DNA of 64,000 nt from Carboxylicivirga longa (GTDB lineage: Bacteria; Bacteroidota; Bacteroidia; Bacteroidales; Marinilabiliaceae): assembly GCF_050589825.1 (NCBI RefSeq), contig NZ_JBNGOZ010000010.1, forward strand, positions 62,001-126,000, written 5' to 3'. The notes under the pieces were generated by a model. It did no database searches. It had not been told where the DNA came from and saw only the letters and a list, made by a program, of their open reading frames with translations. A program made the position numbers and the translations under genes. Within the stretch, counting starts at the first letter, position 1. Each line of letters starts with the position of its first letter. Positions 43,220 to 52,858 of the stretch are shown piece after piece.

Positions 43220-46200
43220 TCATGTACATTTGCGCAACGTAAACCAAAATATTGAACCCCTACCCGCCTCACTCTCTACACCAATCCGTCCCCCATTTTT
43301 TTCGATAAACTCCTTACAAATGATGAGTCCTAAGCCGGTCCCTTTCTCTCCTTCGGTACCTTCTGTCTTAATTTTTTTATCGATGCTAAAAAGATGCTGC
43401 TGATCATCGGCACTAATGCCTACACCACTATCACACACACTCACTTTCCAATGATTATCTTCGTCTTCAACAAAATATTTTACAGTGCCCCCTTTCGGTG
43501 TAAACTTCACCGCATTACCACTCAGGTTACGAATAACGGTGTTAACAGTATTGCGATCACCACGAGCCATCACTCTTTGTTTTACTTCGTTAATTATTTG
43601 CACTCCTTTCCGTTCCGCAGCATCACGATATAGGTTTGCGTTCTCTATAATCAATGCTGTCAGATCAAAGGACTTATCCTGAAAACTGATTTTACCCCTT
43701 TGCGATCGGGACCAGGTAAGCAAATTTTCCAAAAGTTGATAAATTTGTTTCGCGGTATTATTAATGCGCTTAACACCCAGTCGCTTATCCTCTTCATCAG
43801 CTACATCATAGCTTTCATCCAACAAACTACTGATTGACATGAGACTGGTAAAAGGATTTTTAAGGTCGTGTGAGATGATGGAGAAAAATTTATCTTTCGT
43901 CACGTTCATTTGTCGCAAATTCTCTTCGGAGGCTTTTAACTGTTCATTGGCCTTCGTAATAGCTTCATTTTGATGAAGCAGTACTTTGTTGGTTTTTATC
44001 TTTATTAACACTCGGTAGGTAAACACAGCCACCAAAATTAGTACCACTAACTCAAGCATCATAAACCATGTAGTTTTCCAGAAAGGCGGTTGAATGGTGA
44101 TGCCCAGCTCAGTGGGCGTTTTGCACCAATACCCATCGCTATTTGTACTGATTACGCGAAAAGTATAACTACCCGGTTTAACATCGGCAAAAGACACGTA
44201 ATTACGGGCTCCGGCCTTGTGCCACTCTTTATCCTGCGGTAGCAGTTGAAAGGCATATTCTGTTTTTCCGGCAAACAGATGATTGAGACCTGAATACTCA
44301 ATGGCAAAAAAACGCTGTGAGTAGTCCAGTACAATATGCCGGGCATAAGCAATATACTGCGGCATTATATACTGACTATCAACCATCATTACTGCATTTC
44401 CAGGCAGGCCGGTCGGTCGTGTCTGTACCGCCTGCCCCAGCACCTCCAGGCGTGTAAATACAGGTGCACTTGCCTGCGTATTAGGTTGCACAGTGCCGGG
44501 ATATAATATATTAAGACCATATACACCACCAAAATACAAACGACCCGATGTACCCTTATGAAAAGCACCTCCGTTAAACTCATTACTCTGTAGTCCATCG
44601 CTCACATCATAATTACGAAAGGCCATGCGATCTGGCTGCACACAACTAATCCCATAATTGGTACTTAACCACAAACGCCCTTGCTCATCGGGCAAAATAC
44701 TGTAGATAACTTCATTGGGCAAACCATCGGCCATACCATACATCCGTATTTGCCCATTCTTTGGATTTAACACATTCAGCCCCTCGTTAGTACCAATCCA
44801 TATCAGCCCCAGTGCATCCTTATACAGACTAAACACAATGTCGTTACTAAGGCGTTTTCCATCGGGCATATTACTTGTGTAATGCTGAAAGATACCCTTA
44901 TCCGGGTCAAAACGATTTAAACCACCTCCATAGGTACCGATCCACAGATGCCCATTGTCATCTTCAATAATGCTGGCATAGATAAAATCGTTGGACAGCG
45001 ACTGCACATTACCTTCCTGATGCATATATCGTCTGAAAGTACCAGTGTCTCTATTGAAAAGATTGAGTCCCTTGCGGGTGCCTACCCACAACCTTCTTTT
45101 ACTATCCTCAAACACAACCCTAACCGAGTTATCGGAGAGGGAGCTGTCATCGCCCGGCCGGTTGCGATATATGCTAAAGCTATGATTGGCAGCATTAAAA
45201 CGATTAAGCCCTCCTCCATCGGTTCCCACCCATATTGTCCCCTCCTTATCCTGATACACCTCGCGCACCGAATTATGACTGATACTTTGCGCACTGCCAT
45301 CATGTATATAGGTAACAAAACGATCTTCGTGAGGACAGTAACAACAGAGCCCTCCGTCGTTAGTACCAATCCAAAGGCAGCTATCGGTAGCCTCCCACAC
45401 CGACCATATAAAGTTACTGGGCAAACTATTATCATCTAATGGATTGTGCTTAATCATGTCAAACTTATTGGCCGATGGCTGGTAAACATTTATACCGGCA
45501 CCAAAGGTTCCCAACCAGATATTACCACTGTGCGGATCGGCAAAAATACAGTTAAAGGCATTTTGATTAACACTCTCCTTATCGGTAGGATTATGTATAC
45601 TTTTACTAACCCGCAGCTGCTCATTGATAACAAACAGACCGTCCCCGTGAGTAGCATACCACACGCTGTTATCCTCTGCAATCCACAAGGCTTTGCGGGT
45701 ATTAACTGCCAGACTATTGCTCACATTATTGGTAGATACAATTTTTTGGGCTTGCCCCGTCGAAATTTTGTACAACCACAAACCGGCCTGGGTATTGATC
45801 CATAAGTGCCCCCTGTTATCCAACTCAACACCCTCAATATTCCTTAAATTATCAGGCAAAATAAGCTGCTGCTTACTTCCGTTGTGCCGATCATACAGAA
45901 ACACTGATTGGGCACTTGCACAGTATAGGGTATCACTACGAACACAAACATCTACGAGGCTGATTTCGGAGAGCCTTAATGGATTACCTGCTGTACCAAA
46001 TTCAAAGAGCCCCGAAGAAGCTGCCACATACAATACCTCATTAGCTTTACAAAGACGATGCACTACCCCCATCTCCGGATAGTGATGTGTGTGCCAATCG
46101 GCCAGTTCAATTCTATTCAAGCCTCCTTTGGTGCCGACATACAGGACATCATCAAAACCTTGCAGACAGGTGACAGTATCGTTACAAAGAGAATGCTCCT

Positions 46201-46564
46201 GCCCCGTTCGAAAATTCATAAATACCTCGCTGGCCGGATCGAAACAAGACAGACCACTGCGCGAACCAAACCACAGATTCCCCTGCTGGTCTTCTGCAAT
46301 GTGTTCGATCCACTTATAACAAATGCTATTGGGATTTTTAACCTCGGTACGGTAAATGGTGAAGTGATAACCATCAAAGCGATTTAAGCCATCCTCAGTA
46401 CCCAACCACATGAAGCCCTTACTATCCCGGGCAATGCAGTAAACCGAGCTTAATGAAAGACCATCGTCAATGGTAAGGCTCTGAAACCGCATGGGCGAAT
46501 GCTGCGCTGTAAGGGGTACGCATCTCAGCACAGTAAGAATTAGAAGTAGCTGGTAATATCTCAT
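43220..46564 (-). CDS. Propeller-type sensor histidine kinase
   Basis: The product is 1114 residues from ATG 46564 (MRYYQLLLILTVLRCVPLTAQ, signal peptide); ATG 46600 would add 12. Two seven-bladed 'two-component regulator propeller' halves (about 25-700; repeated GNLWFGS, GTIWVGTDGGGLNRF-type blades) are followed by a Y_Y_Y domain (about 745-815), one membrane helix (about 830-850), a coiled coil, HisKA (FFSIISHDLKNPFTS) and HATPase (GTGLGLIICKEF). Unlike the classic hybrid forms it ends after the ATPase, with no receiver or AraC domain. Such sensors often respond to glycan fragments; no polysaccharide locus adjoins it. Confidence 0.93.
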   Translation of the reverse strand: MRYYQLLLILTVLRCVPLTAQHSPMRFQSLTIDDGLSLSSVYCIARDSKGFMWLGTEDGLNRFDGYHFTIYRTEVKNPNSICYKWIEHIAEDQQGNLWFGSRSGLSCFDPASEVFMNFRTGQEHSLCNDTVTCLQGFDDVLYVGTKGGLNRIELADWHTHHYPEMGVVHRLCKANEVLYVAASSGLFEFGTAGNPLRLSEISLVDVCVRSDTLYCASAQSVFLYDRHNGSKQQLILPDNLRNIEGVELDNRGHLWINTQAGLWLYKISTGQAQKIVSTNNVSNSLAVNTRKALWIAEDNSVWYATHGDGLFVINEQLRVSKSIHNPTDKESVNQNAFNCIFADPHSGNIWLGTFGAGINVYQPSANKFDMIKHNPLDDNSLPSNFIWSVWEATDSCLWIGTNDGGLCCYCPHEDRFVTYIHDGSAQSISHNSVREVYQDKEGTIWVGTDGGGLNRFNAANHSFSIYRNRPGDDSSLSDNSVRVVFEDSKRRLWVGTRKGLNLFNRDTGTFRRYMHQEGNVQSLSNDFIYASIIEDDNGHLWIGTYGGGLNRFDPDKGIFQHYTSNMPDGKRLSNDIVFSLYKDALGLIWIGTNEGLNVLNPKNGQIRMYGMADGLPNEVIYSILPDEQGRLWLSTNYGISCVQPDRMAFRNYDVSDGLQSNEFNGGAFHKGTSGRLYFGGVYGLNILYPGTVQPNTQASAPVFTRLEVLGQAVQTRPTGLPGNAVMMVDSQYIMPQYIAYARHIVLDYSQRFFAIEYSGLNHLFAGKTEYAFQLLPQDKEWHKAGARNYVSFADVKPGSYTFRVISTNSDGYWCKTPTELGITIQPPFWKTTWFMMLELVVLILVAVFTYRVLIKIKTNKVLLHQNEAITKANEQLKASEENLRQMNVTKDKFFSIISHDLKNPFTSLMSISSLLDESYDVADEEDKRLGVKRINNTAKQIYQLLENLLTWSRSQRGKISFQDKSFDLTALIIENANLYRDAAERKGVQIINEVKQRVMARGDRNTVNTVIRNLSGNAVKFTPKGGTVKYFVEDEDNHWKVSVCDSGVGISADDQQHLFSIDKKIKTEGTEGEKGTGLGLIICKEFIEKNGGRIGVESEAGRGSIFWFTLRKCT

Positions 46565-46710
46565 TTTAACCAGGTTAAGTGATGAAAACAACTTTATCAT
46601 CAACCATAAACCAAGTTAACAAAAAGGAATTTAACAATCTAATTTAGCACACAAAAACAGGATAATCCAAGAAATATAGACGCTATATAAGCATAACATA
46701 GACGCCCATG

Positions 46711-47499
46711 CTAATCAATCCAAATATGCCCCACCATATAGGTGCGTGCATTCCCCCCAATCATTACCCGGCTGCCCTGGTCCTTACAATACAAAGTACC
46801 TCCACGACTTGAGAGTTGCATGGCCAACAGACTGCTTTTATTCAAACGCTGTCGCCAATAAGGCACAAGTGTGCAGTGAGCCGACCCTGTAACGGGATCC
46901 TCCAGAATGGTAGCTTGCGGCGTAAAGAAGCGCGAAACAAAGTCACAATAATCACCGGGCGCGGTAACAATAACTCCACCCGTACCCAAATCAAGGGTAT
47001 CGAAAAGGGCACGATTGACCTGCAGCTTCATTACATCATCGGCCTTTGGATAGATAAGTAAATAATCGCGGGCCTTAAGCACCGAACCCGGCTCAATACT
47101 AAAGGCTTGTTGAATAACCTTCGGCAGCGAAACAGGAACAGCCGGACGAGAAGGAAAGTCAAGAGTGAGCCGATCCTGCTGGCATTGAACAGTAACACGG
47201 CCGCTTAGCGTGTTAAATATAAGGGTGTCACAATCGTAATTCAAGTGTACCTTCAACACATAGGCCGCTGCGAGTGTTGCATGACCACACAGGTCCATCT
47301 CCATATCAGGGGTAAACCAGCGCAGGTGAATACCTGTCTCACTTTGCACAAAATAAGCGGTTTCAGCCACCGCATTCTCAGCGGCGATCTTCAGTAACAA
47401 CTCATCGGGCAGCCAATCTTCAAGGGGAATGACACAGGCTGGATTGCCTGCAAAAACTTTATCGCTGAAGGCGTCTATTTGATATATGCTTAACTTCAT
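46711..47499 (-). CDS. PhzF-family isomerase/epimerase-like protein
   Basis: The product is 262 residues with the PhzF two-lobe pattern. QIDAFSDKVFAGNPACV, then catalytic E46 in AENAVAETAYF, MDLCGHATLAAAYVL, and in the second half DPVTGSAHCTLVPYW. Family members are isomerases acting without cofactors (phenazine biosynthesis in PhzF itself); most, like this, have unknown substrates. No phenazine genes are near. Confidence 0.92.
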   Translation of the reverse strand: MKLSIYQIDAFSDKVFAGNPACVIPLEDWLPDELLLKIAAENAVAETAYFVQSETGIHLRWFTPDMEMDLCGHATLAAAYVLKVHLNYDCDTLIFNTLSGRVTVQCQQDRLTLDFPSRPAVPVSLPKVIQQAFSIEPGSVLKARDYLLIYPKADDVMKLQVNRALFDTLDLGTGGVIVTAPGDYCDFVSRFFTPQATILEDPVTGSAHCTLVPYWRQRLNKSSLLAMQLSSRGGTLYCKDQGSRVMIGGNARTYMVGHIWID

Positions 47500-47590
47500 T
47501 TGTTTAATTATGTATGTTACTTAGGGTATGATGAGGAGCCGTACCCTGTTGACATTAACAAGTGAAGAGTAAGATACAAAGGTCTGAGTT

Positions 47591-47634
47591 AAAATAAAAG
47601 CGGCCATCGCCTGAAAAACTTCAAACGTGGCCGC
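47591..47634 (-). terminator. Possible terminator downstream of the outer-membrane protein gene
   Basis: GCGGCCA (47600-47606) pairs with TGGCCGC (47628-47634) across 21 bases. On the minus strand TTTTATTTT follows. It is about 105 bases past the gene end. Confidence 0.5.
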
Positions 47635-47646
47635 CAATATCAATAA

Positions 47647-47702
47647 CTAGCAGAGCGTTCAGTAAGTTTCAGGAACGGCTCTCTGTGATAAAGCACCGTT
47701 CC
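47647..47702. repeat. GGAACGG dispersed hairpin, copy 2 (with leader)
   Basis: The leader CTAGCAGAGCGTTCAGTAAG (47647-47666) precedes GGAACGG (47672-47678) and CCGTTCC (47696-47702). The leader recurs at 48550 and, diverged, at 61450. Confidence 0.65.
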
Positions 47703-47740
47703 TTAGATCTTTGATTAACAATTATCTTTCAAAACTTACA

Positions 47741-48259
47741 CTAGAAGCGTAAACCTATCCCCAACTGCAATCCATTATTTTTAATACCATTGTGCACTTC
47801 AGTTAATCCCCACAGGTATTTTGCCTCAACATTAAGCATGAAAAAACTTAATCCGGCACCTACAAAAGCATTAGTATCAAACCATTCAGCTTTATCGTCG
47901 AAGGGGTTTCCAATTTCGTTAAGCTTAAAGTTAATGGCAGCACCTCCCTGTGCAAATATGGGCCCCAGCTTGAGCTTTAATGCCAATGGTATACCCAGAT
48001 AATCCAGTTTGTAATCTTGCTTTTCGATCTCAGTTGTTACGCGTGAATATTCCATTCCGGCATTGAAAAAAAAGAAGGGCAACACCTTCGTATCACGATA
48101 AAAGGCGGCATAAAAGCCATCGCCATGGGATCCGTATTTGTGTGAATCTTTCATCATTACCGATGATTGATAACCCACACGCACACCGGTGTGCTTATCC
48201 TGCGCATTCAAAGCGCCCATTGACAATAAAAAACAAATTACAATAATTGTACTTCTCAT
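47741..48259 (-). CDS. Small outer-membrane beta-barrel protein
   Basis: The product is 172 residues with a signal peptide (about 1-19, GALNAQD). Amphipathic strands alternate through the rest, including GVRVGYQSSVMM, FFNAGMEYSRVTTEI, FAQGGAAINFKL and the terminal GLQLGIGLRF ending in Phe, the usual outer-membrane sorting end. It fits PorT/porin-like small barrels of Bacteroidota. Function is unknown. Confidence 0.8.
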   Translation of the reverse strand: MRSTIIVICFLLSMGALNAQDKHTGVRVGYQSSVMMKDSHKYGSHGDGFYAAFYRDTKVLPFFFFNAGMEYSRVTTEIEKQDYKLDYLGIPLALKLKLGPIFAQGGAAINFKLNEIGNPFDDKAEWFDTNAFVGAGLSFFMLNVEAKYLWGLTEVHNGIKNNGLQLGIGLRF

Positions 48260-48723
48260 ATATATATTTATTAAATAATTTCTTCTCCTGCCATATATCT
48301 ATGTATTCCCACAACGAAGTACCAAATATTCCATAGTGCAGCACAAACTCATCTCATAGCATTACTTTGTTGGATATATGCAATCCAAAAATAGGCTACC
48401 TGGCATGTCGCACAAACAGCCATTCTTACGAACTTGAACAAAAGCCTGCCGAACCCATCCAATCAGGCCGCGAAAGGTTACCAAAGCTCTTATCTATACT
48501 ATAAGCTACGTATAAATCTAAAAATGACGCTTACTAGGTCACCGCGCTCTAGTAGAGCATTCAATAAGTTTTAGGGAACGATTCAGTAAATGCTTAATTA
48601 AATTGAAGCCTTCAGAAAATACTACTTGTGCATTGCACTCAAAATAATTTTTACTTCGCCAATCATGTCATTTACAATACTTCTGTGTATTTTTAACAGT
48701 AATTACCCTGAAAAATAAATCTA
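48260..48723. other. Divergent spacer with a repeat copy
   Basis: These 464 bases lie between the outer-membrane protein gene and the MscS-family gene, which diverge. Apart from the repeat at 48550-48596, and a weak TATTTTTA box at about 48689 for the channel gene, I see nothing. Confidence 0.5.
48550..48596. repeat. GGAACGG dispersed repeat, copy 3 (truncated)
   Basis: TAGAGCATTCAATAAG and TTTTAGGGAACG, then ATTC, GTAAATGCTTAAT, match the leader and left arm of the other copies. The right arm is missing and six bases of the arm-loop region appear deleted. Confidence 0.6.
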
Positions 48724-51147
48724 ATGAGAGTTCTTCGTTTTATTACTCTGGTTTGGTTGCAATACTGCCTGACACTATTACCCTCGCTGGCCATCAATAC
48801 ACAAACCACTGATACACTAAAGGTAGAATCCATCGACTTGATTGATATACCCAGCGAGAGTGCCATCTCCATCAATAAACTAAATCAGCTTGAAAAATCT
48901 ATTCTATCGGAGCATGACCTGATGAAACTTCTAACACGCAGCAAAGCTAAAATGCTAGGCATAGACAGCTTATATGCGGCGGAACAAGACATTGACCTAA
49001 TGTCATTCAACAAACGTCACCTATTGAACAAACGCACATTTTGGAGACAACGACGCGAACAACTCATCCTGGTTGAACAAAACATCACCGATGAGCTCAG
49101 TAAAATTGAAACCATCAGCCAAAGCATATTTCACGACAAGAAAAGGTGGGATTACATCTCTCAGGTAATCAGCGCGGAGAACAACGAGACTTTTGTTAAT
49201 GCTAATATTGATCGGGTACTTGCGAAAAACGACACACTATTGAGACGCGTTAAAAAACAAGGAAACCGCCTGCTTGAGATTCAGGACAAAGCCATCACTC
49301 AACAAACGAATATCTCAACGCTTATCGACCGTATCGATCAGCGCATACAAGCCGAAGAAGATAATATTTTCAAGCGCAGCCCACTGCACCCTGCACAATT
49401 TCTTAAGCCCGATGCCTACACAACAACCCTTCCTTTGCTAGCCGAAAATATTAAAATCGAAGCCCGCTTGCTGGCCGAATATCTAAAGGATAACCAATCT
49501 AACATCTTTCTTTTTATCCTATTAATTATACTTGGTATTCTGGGATTTAACAGGCTAAAAAAAGCCATGAGCAAACAAGAGAATCAAGGCAACACAGCAG
49601 TCTATGCAATACAATTAAACAAACTGTTACAATCCAACAAGAGTGCACTTGCGCTCATTATTATCTGGCTATCCGGACTGGTATTCCCCAATCAGCCCTT
49701 ATTTTTTAAAGATATCATGCGCCTTACCCTTTGCTTTCCTGTAGCCTTCCTACTCCACCAACTCATCGATAAGCGCCTGTTTAGACCCCTAATAGTAATC
49801 TATGTGCTAATTGCCGTACAGGTTGTCGTCAACCAGTTACCCCCCGGTCATATTCTTTATCGCCTCTTCCTGTCGGTAGCATCATTAACGGCTGCTATCC
49901 TGCTTCTTAAACTACATTCCCAAATAAAGAACCATACTTTTAAAAGCCTGACAATGGCTAAATTGATTAAGCGTCTTCTGCTTGTTTCAGCTATGTTAGT
50001 TGCCTTTACACTCATATTGGGACTGTACGGATTTTTGGCACTCAATGAGTTTATGGTTAATGTAATACTGATCAATACACTCAGTATTTCCCTCCTTTAT
50101 GTATCCGTATTAATTGCCAACGGCCTGCTGGAACACCTGTTTAACAAACCACGACTAAGAAACTACAAGGTATTTGAACATTATGGACGTCCGCTGCAAA
50201 AACACCTAATGACAGCCATTTCATTCTTAAGTAAGCTGGCGGGACTCTATATTCTGTTTATGAGTGTTAACGCCGATGAGGAAGTGATTGCCTTTTTTCG
50301 GGAATTGATAACGCGTGATTTCAAACTCAGTTCAAACGTTTCCTTTTCCATTGGCGGCACCTTCCTGCTCGTTATTATCCTTTATCTCTCCGTGCTACTA
50401 TCTAACATTATAAAGGTGCTACTGGAAGAGGATGTTTTAAGCAAAACGAATCTGTCACAGGGTCTGCCCCACACCTTTGCACTCCTTGCAAAATACGCCT
50501 TTATTACGGTTGGCATAGTACTGGCAGTAAATATGGCGGGCATCCCCACCAGCAGCCTAACAGTGTTGCTGGGAGCCTTTGGCGTGGGTATTGGTTTTGG
50601 CCTTCAAAACATATTCAACAACCTTGTATCGGGTCTCATCCTCTTGTTTGAACGCCCCATCAAAATCGATGATGTGGTGGAAGTCGGCCAGTTGCTAGGC
50701 AAGGTTAAATCCATTGGCATACGATCAAGCGTTGTGCGCACCTTCGATGGTGCCGAAGTAATTGTGCCCAATGGCAACCTGATATCCAACGAGGTGATTA
50801 ACTGGACCCATTCGGATCCCATCAGACGACATGAGGTGTTTGTGGGTGTTGCTTACGGTTCAGATGTATCCAAAGTAAAAGATATTTTAAAAGAACAGCT
50901 GGGTATGCACACAGACATACTAAAAGATCCGGAGCCCAGCGTACTATTTGTATCACTTGGAGACAGCTCATTGGATTTCAGGGTTTTGTTCTGGATATCT
51001 AAAGTTCAGGAAGGGCTAAAAATAAAAAGTGAGGTAACAAAGATGATCTACGAAGCACTTAACAAAGAAGGCATTCAGATACCTTTCCCACAACGCGACA
51101 TACACATCATCAAAGAGAAAGAGAAACAAGCCCCGGAAAACATTTAA
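48724..51147 (+). CDS. MscS-family mechanosensitive channel, large form
   Basis: The product is 807 residues with a signal peptide (about 1-24). A helical periplasmic region follows (about 35-240), then about eight or more membrane helices (about 258-560), and the MscS core (about 570-790; GAFGVGIGFGLQNIFNN pore helix, FERPIKIDDVVEV, VRTFDGAEVIVPNGNLIS in part). This is the MscK/YbdG-type enlarged layout. It releases osmolytes on hypo-osmotic shock. No operon partner is evident; the next gene begins 57 bases later. Confidence 0.92.
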   Translation: MRVLRFITLVWLQYCLTLLPSLAINTQTTDTLKVESIDLIDIPSESAISINKLNQLEKSILSEHDLMKLLTRSKAKMLGIDSLYAAEQDIDLMSFNKRHLLNKRTFWRQRREQLILVEQNITDELSKIETISQSIFHDKKRWDYISQVISAENNETFVNANIDRVLAKNDTLLRRVKKQGNRLLEIQDKAITQQTNISTLIDRIDQRIQAEEDNIFKRSPLHPAQFLKPDAYTTTLPLLAENIKIEARLLAEYLKDNQSNIFLFILLIILGILGFNRLKKAMSKQENQGNTAVYAIQLNKLLQSNKSALALIIIWLSGLVFPNQPLFFKDIMRLTLCFPVAFLLHQLIDKRLFRPLIVIYVLIAVQVVVNQLPPGHILYRLFLSVASLTAAILLLKLHSQIKNHTFKSLTMAKLIKRLLLVSAMLVAFTLILGLYGFLALNEFMVNVILINTLSISLLYVSVLIANGLLEHLFNKPRLRNYKVFEHYGRPLQKHLMTAISFLSKLAGLYILFMSVNADEEVIAFFRELITRDFKLSSNVSFSIGGTFLLVIILYLSVLLSNIIKVLLEEDVLSKTNLSQGLPHTFALLAKYAFITVGIVLAVNMAGIPTSSLTVLLGAFGVGIGFGLQNIFNNLVSGLILLFERPIKIDDVVEVGQLLGKVKSIGIRSSVVRTFDGAEVIVPNGNLISNEVINWTHSDPIRRHEVFVGVAYGSDVSKVKDILKEQLGMHTDILKDPEPSVLFVSLGDSSLDFRVLFWISKVQEGLKIKSEVTKMIYEALNKEGIQIPFPQRDIHIIKEKEKQAPENI

Positions 51148-51204
51148 AGTCTATGATCCGCTGAACAATTTTCAGAATTATGCATTCCATAATTAAACCT
51201 CATT

Positions 51205-52827
51205 ATGATGGAAACATTAGATAATTGCTTATACGTTTTATTCGGTAGCCGAACAGGTAACTCCAAAGCGGTAGCCACGCTGGCTCACGAATATGCCCAA
51301 AGTCTTGGCTATGCGTCGGTTTTAAGCGATATGCAACATATGAATTTTGATGACATCAAACAGGTTCAATATCTCTTGCTTATTGTCAGCACCCATGGCG
51401 AAGGAGAACCTCCTGTGCAGGCCGAGGATTTCTATTCCTATCTGCACAGCGATAGCCCCGGAAAGCTTGCTACCCAATATGCTGTTCTGGGACTGGGCGA
51501 TAGTAGCTACCGCTATTTCTGTCAAACGGGGGAAGACCTGGATAAGCGATTAGCTGCATTGGGTGGGCGACAACTAATGCCTTTGAAGAAGTGCGACATT
51601 GACTTTGAGGAAACAGCCAAAAACTGGATACTACAGGCATTTGAATCGCTGGAGGGACAATTACCCCGGCTCAACAAACCTCGCAAGAAAGGCTTTATAT
51701 TTGACCTTAAGCTAAATGATAACATCAGCTCGGCTTATAAAGCAGAGCTGATAGACAAGCACATGCTAACCACTGCCCACAGCTCTAAGAAAGTACTGCA
51801 TGTTAGTCTCTCGCTGAAAAATTCAGGCATTGAATACCTTCCGGGTGATGCCCTGGGTGTATATGGTACCAATGCACGCAGCATGGTGGATGAATTACTG
51901 GATACATTAAATTTTGATAAGGCCTACCCGGTGAAGGAAAAGGACAGTACACGCTTGCTAAAAGATTTACTTATTCACGACTATGAGTTAACGCTAATAA
52001 CACCACTCGTCGTCCGTAACTATGCCTCCCTTGTTAATAACCCAAAACTCAACCACCTGCTCAGTAATAAAAAAGCACTGGAAAATTATACCAGCGAGAG
52101 CGATATCATCGACCTCGTGAAGGACTATCCGGGAAAAATTACGGTAGAGCAATTGCTGAGCGTACTTCGCAAGCTGAGTCAGCGTCTCTACTCCATCGCG
52201 TCAAGCCGAAATGCAGTGGGCGACCGTGCCGATATTACTGTTAAGATCATTGAAAATACAAAGGACGGACGAACCCGCCATGGGGTATGCTCCTCATTTC
52301 TGTGGGAACGCCTGGATGTGAGTGATCGCGTGCCTGTAACACTGGAAACCATCGCTAAATTCAGACTACCCGAAGACGATCATGTGCCGATTATTATGAT
52401 TGCTGCCGGCACAGGCATCGCGCCCTATCGTGCCTTTTTACAGGAACGAGCTGCCCGCAAAGCACCCGGTAAGAACTGGCTAATTTTCGGAGAAAGAAAC
52501 CGCAATACAGATTATCTGTATGAAGAAGAATTAATTGCCTTTAAACAGGTTGGTTATATTGAAAAAATTAACACCGCTTTCTCGCGCGATCAAAAAGAGA
52601 AATTTTATGTGAGCCACCTCATAGAGCAATCTGCTTTGGAGATCATACAATGGATACAGGATGGTGCCATTGTCTATGTATGTGGCAGTAAAGATCACAT
52701 GGCCGTTTCGGTACGCCAGTCCTTGATTAAAGCCATTGCACAGGTTATGCACCTTGATAACAATGCTGCAATTGCTTACTTCGAAACCCTAAAAGCCGCC
52801 AAACAATATCAAGAGGAAGTATATTAA
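51205..52827 (+). CDS. CysJ-like diflavin reductase
   Basis: The product is 540 residues in three domains. The first is flavodoxin-like FMN binding (about 8-150; FGSRTGNSKAVA, STHGEGEPP, GLGDSSYRYFCQTG). The second is FAD-binding with connecting domain (about 185-385; RLYSIASS). The third is NADPH binding (about 390-520; GTGIAPYRAFLQERAA). This is the plan of the sulfite reductase flavoprotein, but no hemoprotein subunit or other sulfur-assimilation gene is adjacent, so its electron acceptor is uncertain. Confidence 0.9.
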   Translation: MMETLDNCLYVLFGSRTGNSKAVATLAHEYAQSLGYASVLSDMQHMNFDDIKQVQYLLLIVSTHGEGEPPVQAEDFYSYLHSDSPGKLATQYAVLGLGDSSYRYFCQTGEDLDKRLAALGGRQLMPLKKCDIDFEETAKNWILQAFESLEGQLPRLNKPRKKGFIFDLKLNDNISSAYKAELIDKHMLTTAHSSKKVLHVSLSLKNSGIEYLPGDALGVYGTNARSMVDELLDTLNFDKAYPVKEKDSTRLLKDLLIHDYELTLITPLVVRNYASLVNNPKLNHLLSNKKALENYTSESDIIDLVKDYPGKITVEQLLSVLRKLSQRLYSIASSRNAVGDRADITVKIIENTKDGRTRHGVCSSFLWERLDVSDRVPVTLETIAKFRLPEDDHVPIIMIAAGTGIAPYRAFLQERAARKAPGKNWLIFGERNRNTDYLYEEELIAFKQVGYIEKINTAFSRDQKEKFYVSHLIEQSALEIIQWIQDGAIVYVCGSKDHMAVSVRQSLIKAIAQVMHLDNNAAIAYFETLKAAKQYQEEVY

Positions 52828-52858
52828 CGCTTCTTACTTCAAAACATATCGCCTGATC